64,000 nt of DNA, from NCBI GenBank assembly GCA_038251425.1, contig JBBSBI010000005.1, positions 17,312-81,311 of the forward strand, given 5' to 3'. Every line of letters begins with the position of its first letter. Positions within the stretch are counted from its first letter, which is position 1. The stretch is from JBBRRP01 sp038251425. GTDB lineage: Bacteria; Myxococcota_A; Polyangia; Polyangiales; Polyangiaceae. The position numbers were made by a program, and so were the translations under genes. Of the stretch, positions 58,292 through 64,000 are shown one piece after another. The notes under the pieces are model-generated. The model did no database searches, was not told the DNA's origin, and was given only the letters and a program-made list of their open reading frames with translations.

Positions 58292-59420
58292 CGTCGAGCG
58301 AATCTAAGTAACCATCCGGCAGCGAGACGCGTTGGGTGCCACTTGCTTTTCCGCGAGGCACTCGCATGGCGGAGGGTGGAAAGGCTTCGTTCGGGTCCAA
58401 GCTATCTACAATTGCCGAAAGCTCTGCGAGGCTATTGACGAACGTGACACTCTGACGAAGTTGTGCGCTGCCACGAAAACCCTTGGTGTACCAAGTGGCA
58501 TGCCGACGAAAGGCTCGCATGGCCGGCGCTTCGCCCCACCACTCGGCCAAGAGCCGAGCGTGCTCCAACATGATCTGACCCACCTCTCCCAAGCGAGGCG
58601 GATCCGGAGGCTCAATGCCCTGAAAAACGCAAGAAAGATCGCGAAAAAGCCAGGGCCGTCCCAAACAGCCGCGCCCGACCACCACGCCATCGCAACCCGT
58701 TGAACGGAGCATCCGAAGCGCGTCGTGCGCCTCCCAGATATCCCCATTGCCTAACACCGGGATCTTCAGCTTGGATTTTAGCTCAGCAATAGCTGCCCAG
58801 CGTGCCTCACCATCATAGAGTTGCGCGGCTGTTCTTGCATGCAAGCTCACGGCGGCACACCCTTCTTCTTCACCGACGCGACCTGCTGTGAGGAAGGTGA
58901 GGTGCTCGTCGTCGATCCCCATTCTGAATTTGATGGTCACCGGCACATGTTCAGCGTTCTGAACGGCAGCTCGCACGATGGCCGCCAACAGCTTGCCTTT
59001 GAGGGGGATCGCTGCGCCGCCACCTTTGCGTGTGACTTTTGGCACGGGGCAGCCAAAGTTCATATCGATGTGATCCACCCGCCCTTCCCCCACCAGCAGC
59101 TTCACCGCTTCGGCCACGTAATACGGATCCACGCCGTACAGCTGCAAACTGCGAGGGCTTTCGTCGGGCCCAAAATCGGCGAGCCGCAGCGTCTTTTGCC
59201 GACCTTCGACCAAAGGCCGAGCCGTGATCATTTCACTCACATAGAGGCCGGCGCCGAACTTTCGGCACAAAGCACGAAAGGGATAGTTGGTCACGCCCGC
59301 CATCGGCGCCAACACGACTGGCGGAGAAATGCTGAGGCCTCCCAGGCGAATCGGCGCAAACTCACCAGGTGCCGCGAGCGGAACGTCACGATTCTGGGGG
59401 CTGATGTAGCTCGGGTGCAT
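58242..59420 (-). CDS. dusB: tRNA-dihydrouridine synthase (DusB-like)
   Basis: The 392 residues contain PPVVLAPMAGVTNYPFRALCRKFGAGLYVSEMI (FMN-binding start), then SLQLYGVDPYYVAEAVK. HIDMNFGCPVPKVTRKGGGAA follows, with the catalytic Cys in the FGCP motif. VTIKFRMGIDDEH, SLHARTAAQLYDGEARW, VLGNGDIWEAHDALRMLRSTGCDGVVVGRGCLGRPWLF and the C-terminal RNA-binding helical domain complete the family set. The enzyme reduces uridine to dihydrouridine in the tRNA D-loop with FMN and NADPH. The last 50 or so residues are an acidic extension. The assignment to DusB rather than another Dus is by overall look. Confidence 0.93.
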   Translation of the reverse strand: MHPSYISPQNRDVPLAAPGEFAPIRLGGLSISPPVVLAPMAGVTNYPFRALCRKFGAGLYVSEMITARPLVEGRQKTLRLADFGPDESPRSLQLYGVDPYYVAEAVKLLVGEGRVDHIDMNFGCPVPKVTRKGGGAAIPLKGKLLAAIVRAAVQNAEHVPVTIKFRMGIDDEHLTFLTAGRVGEEEGCAAVSLHARTAAQLYDGEARWAAIAELKSKLKIPVLGNGDIWEAHDALRMLRSTGCDGVVVGRGCLGRPWLFRDLSCVFQGIEPPDPPRLGEVGQIMLEHARLLAEWWGEAPAMRAFRRHATWYTKGFRGSAQLRQSVTFVNSLAELSAIVDSLDPNEAFPPSAMRVPRGKASGTQRVSLPDGYLDSLDDAAPPEDEADLHMSGG

Positions 59421-59617
59421 GGGCGACGGAACCTAGGCGCCAATCACTCTGCCGCAAAGCCCAGAACTCGCCCCTCTTCTCAAGATGCGACAACGTTTCA
59501 GGATGAGATCGCGAGAACTGTTTCGGCTTAAGCCAACTCAGCGCAGAAAATGGGGAAAACGCCGCATTCCGAGGCCACGGGGAAACGGCACAGGTCTTGC
59601 GAAGGCACGACTGAACC

Positions 59618-60148
59618 ATGATTGCCAAGCGCAACCTAAGCTCACTCGCTCACGCCCACTCCACGGAACATCAGCTGGCCGCGACCGAGCGCACAGTCCC
59701 GGCACCTTTCGGAGCTGCCAACTTCGACGTCAAGATTTCCGTCCCACCACCGAGTGGTACGGGGCTCCGTTCGTTACCCAACGCCACGTTTGGCAAGAAG
59801 ATCCTGATCGTTGATGACAACCGTCTGGTGCGGGCGGCAACACGACGCGCACTTCTGGCGCACGGCTTCACCGTGTTCGAGTTAGCCAGCGCTGAAGGCG
59901 TCGAAACGGCGGCGGCCGCGCTCGCTCCCGATCTTGTCCTGATGGACGTTGAGATGCCGATGATCGATGGCCGAGAGGCTACCGTGCTCGTGCACGACGC
60001 CGTGCCGGATCTGCCCGTCGTGCTTTACTCTGCGCTGCCCACAAACCAACTGATGCACATCGCTGCCAGTTGCGGAGCGCAAGGCTCGATTTCCAAAGGC
60101 CAGCCGCTCCTAGAACTCCTTGGTGTGCTTGAAGCTCAGCTCAAATAA
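59618..60148 (+). CDS. Single-domain response regulator with N-terminal extension
   Basis: The 176 residues carry a disordered N-terminal extension of about 60 residues. A receiver domain follows: KKILIVDDNRLVRAATRRALL with the acidic pair Asp66-Asp67, then the phosphoacceptor Asp110 in DLVLMDVEMPMIDGRE, then VVLYSALPT and the conserved Lys in GSISKGQPL. There is no output domain, so it may act by protein contact like CheY or in a phosphorelay. No kinase is adjacent. The 3' end overlaps the convergent DUF1552 gene by eight bases, and the 197 bases upstream show no gene. Confidence 0.88.
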   Translation: MIAKRNLSSLAHAHSTEHQLAATERTVPAPFGAANFDVKISVPPPSGTGLRSLPNATFGKKILIVDDNRLVRAATRRALLAHGFTVFELASAEGVETAAAALAPDLVLMDVEMPMIDGREATVLVHDAVPDLPVVLYSALPTNQLMHIAASCGAQGSISKGQPLLELLGVLEAQLK

Positions 60149-61505
60149 AGCTCGTGAGCGGCCCGCTGCCAGCGTCTGTTTTGCCGTATGTTTTCAAGGT
60201 ATCCAGGCCGAATAGATTGGCGAGCGAAACCAACAGCCGATTGTGTTGCACGTTGTCGTAGCTCAAAAAGCGCCCCATCTTGAGGGCACCGCCAGCCCCA
60301 CCCGCCAGCACAAAGGGTGAGTTCGTGGTTTGGTGATTGTGTGGGTTGGCCACTTCGCTGCACCAAACGATCAAGGTATTGTCGAGGGCACTCCCGCTGC
60401 CTTCCGGGAACGCTGCCAACTGAGTCATGAGGGCCGCCAACTGCTTGGCGTACCAGGTGTAGATCTGAGTGAGCTTCGAGAGCGCATCGGCATCGCTGAT
60501 ATGACTGAGCTCATGGTGGGCGCGAGTATCGGTGAACAACCAGTTGAAGAGTGTCCCGCTATTTTCGTTGCGATCAAACTGAATGCTCGCCACATTGGTG
60601 AGCCCACAGCCGATGGCGCTCGCCAACAGCTTGATCTGAAGATCCGCCACCATGGGCATGTTGTCGTTCGCGCCCGCATCGAAATCTGCGGGAGCCGTTG
60701 GCGTCGCACACAACGCAGCCGAAGAACTGAGGCGGGTTTCTATCGCGCGGATCGCCTCCAAATGAGCCTTGATCTTCGCGCTGTCTTCGCGAGCGACACG
60801 TGGCTCCAAACGCTGTAAATCAGCTAAAACCAGGTCCAATATGCTCTTCCGATCCTGGCGCAGCTGCTCCGCGAGCGCGCTTCCGCCCATGCCTCCCGTG
60901 AAGAGTCGATCGAACAATGCTTTGGGACTGCCCTCGGGCGACAACGGCTGCCCGGGTGCACGATAGATCATGCGATTGTGGGGGGCATTGCCGCCGCCAG
61001 GACGCACCCCCACTTCCAGAGAGCGGAAAGCTGTGGTGCCGATGCGCTCAGCGATCGTTTGATCGATCGAAGTACCGAGCCCCCAGCCAAACTTGGTGGC
61101 ATCGCGTGAAAAAAGGCTACTATTCGGATCGAGTGCAGCACCCGACCAAAGGTGCGACGTGTTGCGCGTGTGAGGGCCACCACTCGGCTCGCCCACCAAC
61201 GCGGGATCGCTGCCCGCGGTAGTCTCTGCTGATAGCCGCAAGCCATCCAGAATCAGCAACTTATCCTTGAATGCGTTCAGCGGCTCCAAGGTCTTGCTCA
61301 ATGTGAAATTCGTAACGCTGCCGGTTGGCAGCCAGGTGTCGCGAATCACTCCGTGTGGGTGAAACATGAGGATGATGCGCTTGGGTGCGCCCGGAAGGGT
61401 TTCAGCCTGCAAAAGAGGGACAAACGGGGCCAATACTGCGCTGCCTGCGAGGCCGGCCAAGAGCTTCCTACGCGCAACAGCAGGGCTTCGACGTTGTGCA
61501 CTCAT
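60141..61505 (-). CDS. DUF1552 protein with Tat signal
   Basis: The 454 residues start with a twin-arginine signal (ARRKLLAGLAGSAVLAPFVPLL). The DUF1552 pattern follows: PKRIILMFHPHGVIRDTWLPTG, KDKLLILDGL, GGPHTRNTSHLWSG, SIDQTIAERIGT, IYRAPGQPLSPEGSPKALFDRLF, NLASIQFDRNENSGTLF-like and ALDNTLIVWCSEVANPHNHQTTNSPFVLAGGAGGAL. The family is related to sulfatase/DUF1501 folds and is common in planctomycetes and myxobacteria beside DUF1592-type proteins; its enzymatic role is unknown. The start overlaps the upstream gene stop in an ATGA arrangement. Confidence 0.92.
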   Translation of the reverse strand: MSAQRRSPAVARRKLLAGLAGSAVLAPFVPLLQAETLPGAPKRIILMFHPHGVIRDTWLPTGSVTNFTLSKTLEPLNAFKDKLLILDGLRLSAETTAGSDPALVGEPSGGPHTRNTSHLWSGAALDPNSSLFSRDATKFGWGLGTSIDQTIAERIGTTAFRSLEVGVRPGGGNAPHNRMIYRAPGQPLSPEGSPKALFDRLFTGGMGGSALAEQLRQDRKSILDLVLADLQRLEPRVAREDSAKIKAHLEAIRAIETRLSSSAALCATPTAPADFDAGANDNMPMVADLQIKLLASAIGCGLTNVASIQFDRNENSGTLFNWLFTDTRAHHELSHISDADALSKLTQIYTWYAKQLAALMTQLAAFPEGSGSALDNTLIVWCSEVANPHNHQTTNSPFVLAGGAGGALKMGRFLSYDNVQHNRLLVSLANLFGLDTLKTYGKTDAGSGPLTSFI

Positions 61506-63274
61506 GGCGCACCTCCTTCCAACGGCGCCCGGTAGCGAAAGGCATCGGACTTCACAATCGCCAATAACAACTCCCTGATGTTGTAATCGCTCGCGGCAAA
61601 CGCCGTTTGGACGCCCTGAAGCGAACAGGCATCTCGCGTCTTGTCGAGGTTACGCCCGAGCGCGAACGAGAACCACTGGTTGACCATGCAATCCTGCACC
61701 TGATGGCTCCCGGACAGGCGTTGGCTCAACTCGATCGCGCCGTTGAACGGTCCATCAATATCTTGCGTGCCTTTGATTTCCCCGGAGGCATCGACTGGCT
61801 TACCTCCTTCGTCCGTGATGTAGCGCCCCAGAGCGTCGTAGTGAGCAAAGCCGTAGCCAATCGGATCCATCAAGGAATGACACGATGCACAGGTGGGATC
61901 GGTGCGGTGGCGGTCGAAGCGTTCGCGTGTCGTTTCGCCGGCGATGGGAGCTGGAGCTACAGCCATCACAGTGGGTGGTGGGGGCGGGGGCGCCTGGCAC
62001 AAAACGCTGTCCAAAACGACGACTCCACGCAGCACGGGTGAAGTATTGCCAAAATGAGAGTGTGCCGTCAGAAAGCTCGCTTGGGTGAGCAGGCCTGAAC
62101 GCTCGCTCGGCTTGAGCGCCACAGGTATCAACGGATCGACCTTCGCTGGCTTGGGCATCCCGTAGACATCAAACAACGCGCCGTCCACAAACGAATTAGA
62201 TTGGGTGAACAAGCTCTTCATCGAGCCATCCCCACTCCGGATCACCCAGTCAGCAAAATGCTCGGTCTCGCTGAGCATGGCCTGGCCCAATGCCGCGTCA
62301 AACGTGGGCGTGAGTGCCGGGTCTTTCCGGAGAGCCGGCAGCCGATCAATTTTGAGCCATTGGGAGTGGAAGCTCGCCAACGTTGAGGCGCCGTGTGGGT
62401 CGCTGAGCAACCGACGGGCTTGAGTGAGGAGTCCATCCACCGTTGTTAACTGTCCACCCATGGCAGCGCTTTGGAGTGCTGCATCGGGCGCGCTGCTCCA
62501 CAAGAACGACGCAAGTCGAGTCGCGACTTCATTGCCGCTGAGCAACGCGGGGGCGCCCGCTGGGGCGGTTTCCACTTGGTACAAAAACGCCGGAGATTGC
62601 AACAGAACGCGCACCAAGAGCGAGATCCCGTCGCTGAAGCTGCGCCCGGCCGTGCGGGCCGAAGTGTACAGGCCTAAGTAGGCGGTGCGCTCCTGATCCG
62701 CCAGTGGACGTCGGAACAAGCGCGCGCCCGTTTGTGTCAAGAATGTCTGCGCGCAAGCGGCTTCTCCAGTTGCAACCGGATCGCAAGGCAAAAGCGTCTT
62801 CAATTGCTCAACCGCATTGGCGGCAACCAGCTCAGCGGCGCTCATGTAGCGGTCGACGTGCAACTCACCGACCGGTGACAGGAAATTGCTATTGAAGGGC
62901 CCCACCTTTTCGTCTTCAGCTAACACCGAAGAAAGTGCCACGCTAACTCCAAGTACATCCTTCGCCGTGTTCGCATATTGGAGCGCGTTCAAACGTCGCA
63001 TGGGCGTGCTGCCTGCGCTTGGTGTGCTGCAGGCGGATGCGACAGGGATCGGCGTGGTTCCCGTTGACGTCGTGGTTGTCGTTGGCGTGGTTCCCGGGGT
63101 TGACGAAGGAGGCGTGTCTCCCGTTCCGGATGCGGGGTCCATCCCTGAGCTATTCGGCAGTGCGCCCGCTCGTGTTCGAGCGCTGCAGCCGCTCACGGCC
63201 AAAGCCAGACCCAAGCAGAGGGCCGAAGAGTGGCCGATGCTCCGGGCGACTCCATTCAATGTGGGGACCAACAT
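61502..63274 (-). CDS. Secreted DUF1587/1595/1592/1588/1585 protein with haem-binding motif
   Basis: From the ATG at 63274 the protein has 590 residues and a lipoprotein signal (SALCLGLALAVSGC). A Thr/Pro/Gly-rich linker follows (about residues 35-80). Then come the ordered family blocks: MRRLNALQYANTAKDVLG (DUF1587), GARLFRRPLADQERTAYLGLY (DUF1595), LLVRVLLQSPAFLYQVE (DUF1592), SGLLTQASFLTAHSHFGNTSPVLRGVVVLDSVLC (DUF1588) and the C-terminal DUF1585. TCASCH supplies a CxxCH motif for covalent haem. It is the expected partner of DUF1552 and is coupled to it. The substrate is unknown; an extracellular redox or polymer-degradation role has been proposed for this set. Confidence 0.92.
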   Translation of the reverse strand: MLVPTLNGVARSIGHSSALCLGLALAVSGCSARTRAGALPNSSGMDPASGTGDTPPSSTPGTTPTTTTTSTGTTPIPVASACSTPSAGSTPMRRLNALQYANTAKDVLGVSVALSSVLAEDEKVGPFNSNFLSPVGELHVDRYMSAAELVAANAVEQLKTLLPCDPVATGEAACAQTFLTQTGARLFRRPLADQERTAYLGLYTSARTAGRSFSDGISLLVRVLLQSPAFLYQVETAPAGAPALLSGNEVATRLASFLWSSAPDAALQSAAMGGQLTTVDGLLTQARRLLSDPHGASTLASFHSQWLKIDRLPALRKDPALTPTFDAALGQAMLSETEHFADWVIRSGDGSMKSLFTQSNSFVDGALFDVYGMPKPAKVDPLIPVALKPSERSGLLTQASFLTAHSHFGNTSPVLRGVVVLDSVLCQAPPPPPPTVMAVAPAPIAGETTRERFDRHRTDPTCASCHSLMDPIGYGFAHYDALGRYITDEGGKPVDASGEIKGTQDIDGPFNGAIELSQRLSGSHQVQDCMVNQWFSFALGRNLDKTRDACSLQGVQTAFAASDYNIRELLLAIVKSDAFRYRAPLEGGAP

Positions 63275-63400
63275 GGTACGCGAGGATACCAGCTCCTCAG
63301 GTCTCAGAGCTCGCGAATTCATACCGAATTGCCGGCTATATTAGCCCAATTTGCGCCCTCACGGTGTTTTTGCTCTGAGGCGGTGAGGTGGCGCAGCCTC

Positions 63401-64000
63401 TTACCCGAGCGACAACGGGGACTTCACCCACTGTGGTTCACCGAACGTGCTCAGATTCACGCCGAACGCACGCGCCAACCCAATGTGGAAGTCCGCTAGC
63501 GAGGATTGGTTGCCCATCAAGGTTCCACCGGTACGGATGCTTCCGCCAGCTTGACCGGCGATGAAACCGATCGTGGGAGTGGCGCAATGGCTTTGCGACT
63601 GTTCGGTGACCACGAAGACTGCGCTGTTGTCCAACATGCTGCCGCTGCCCTCCGGCGTATTTTTGAGGCGCTGGATGAACGCGGCAGCTTGCGACATGAA
63701 CCAGGTCTGAACGACGTCGAAATCATCGCCGTAGTCGTGTTGCATGCCATGGTGACTGCGATTCACGCCCAAAAACGGAAACGTCATGTCGTTGCCGGAG
63801 CTCAACCATTGCACCGTCACGACGCGCGTGAGATCGCAGTTCAGCGCCTGGTAGGCGAACTCGTTCATGCTGGCCACTTGGGTTGGAAGATCGGTGTTCG
63901 GGTCCAGCGTCGGCGCGCCGCACGACGTGCCAGGGCTTGGAGCGACCGAGCCGGTGCCCGTAGTGCCGCCCGGCACTCCAGCTGTTGGGATCCCGTTTTC
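63401..64000 (-). CDS. Second DUF1552-like protein, C-terminal part (5' end beyond window)
   Basis: The frame is open to the last base, so the N-terminus is missing. The visible 199 residues contain NEFAYQALNCDLTRVVTVQWLSSGNDMTF, FLGVNRSHHGMQHDYGDDFDVVQTWFMSQAAAFIQRL and SMLDNSAVFVVTEQSQSHCATPTIGFIAGQAGGSIRTGG. These parallel the DUF1552 C-terminus in the gene at 60141-61505 but are clearly divergent. A Pro/Gly/Thr-rich stretch (GVPGGTTGTGSVAPSPG) near the edge is unusual for the family. It lies 126 bases upstream of the DUF1592-type gene on the same strand. Confidence 0.85.
   Translation of the reverse strand, partial: ENGIPTAGVPGGTTGTGSVAPSPGTSCGAPTLDPNTDLPTQVASMNEFAYQALNCDLTRVVTVQWLSSGNDMTFPFLGVNRSHHGMQHDYGDDFDVVQTWFMSQAAAFIQRLKNTPEGSGSMLDNSAVFVVTEQSQSHCATPTIGFIAGQAGGSIRTGGTLMGNQSSLADFHIGLARAFGVNLSTFGEPQWVKSPLSLG

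Overview
The window is moderately GC-rich bacterial chromosome, densely coded on both strands. The best guess at origin is a myxobacterium-like organism (Myxococcota). The hints are two eukaryote-type Ser/Thr kinases (one fused to a receiver domain), Gly/Ser-rich secreted lipoproteins, Cys-rich secreted proteins and tandem DUF1552/DUF1592-type genes. This is inference; no rRNA or other taxonomic marker is present. No CRISPR array, prophage, insertion sequence or rRNA was found. One tRNA (Ser, UGA) was found.

Layout. 1-7431: a tightly packed plus-strand redox/sugar cluster holding a VTT membrane protein (cut by the window edge), two paralogous disulfide oxidoreductases, a fused DUF2064-GT2 protein, a SelD-associated-type oxidoreductase and a GH144-like glucanase. 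7660-12418: an ECF sigma factor with a tiny membrane protein behind it, a methyltransferase, an SF2 helicase, a lipoprotein and two small conserved-looking proteins. 12501-22005: a lipoprotein, an M29-like peptidase, a GH29 fucosidase, a DUF3516-type helicase, a glycosyltransferase and a LemA-TPM-TPM operon. 22030-24162: a rearranged locus where a VOC protein with a histone-like tail abuts a beta-mannosidase relic that lacks its 5' end and carries a frameshift. 24312-35598: a cold-shock protein, an SF1 helicase, a fatty acid desaturase, an MFS-GST pair, a quinol-type nitric oxide reductase and an AI-2E-family permease. 35998-44000: a MurE-like ligase lacking its N-terminal domain, secreted Cys-rich and lectin-like proteins, the two kinases, an SDR and a DUF2127 remnant. 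43968-54157: a minus-strand operon of a zinc-ribbon protein, a 2926-residue cyclic beta-1,2-glucan synthase and a coupled response regulator-histidine kinase. 54498-56411: the stress genes CsbD and an lmo0937-like peptide, then zwf. 56464-64000: a perfect 26-bp palindrome, the tRNA, a membrane protein, Dus, a lone receiver protein and a DUF1552/DUF1592 cluster that runs off the window.

How the genes may work together. The beta-1,2-glucan theme appears twice: a standalone GH144-like glucanase at the left, and a complete synthase with its own glycoamylase-like and GH94 domains at the right, coupled to a two-component protein. Next to the synthase, stress proteins and the entry enzyme of the pentose phosphate pathway suggest an envelope or osmotic stress neighbourhood. 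The oxidoreductase/glycosyltransferase cluster resembles the arsenosugar or 'rSAM/selenodomain-associated' gene sets, but no radical SAM enzyme, ArsM or SelD is visible here.

The most unusual loci are the VOC/beta-mannosidase junction, the VOC-histone-tail fusion, the zinc-ribbon/glucan synthase/regulator operon, a kinase with Arg in place of the ATP-binding Lys, the domain-lacking MurE paralogue, and several small genes below usual ORF cutoffs.
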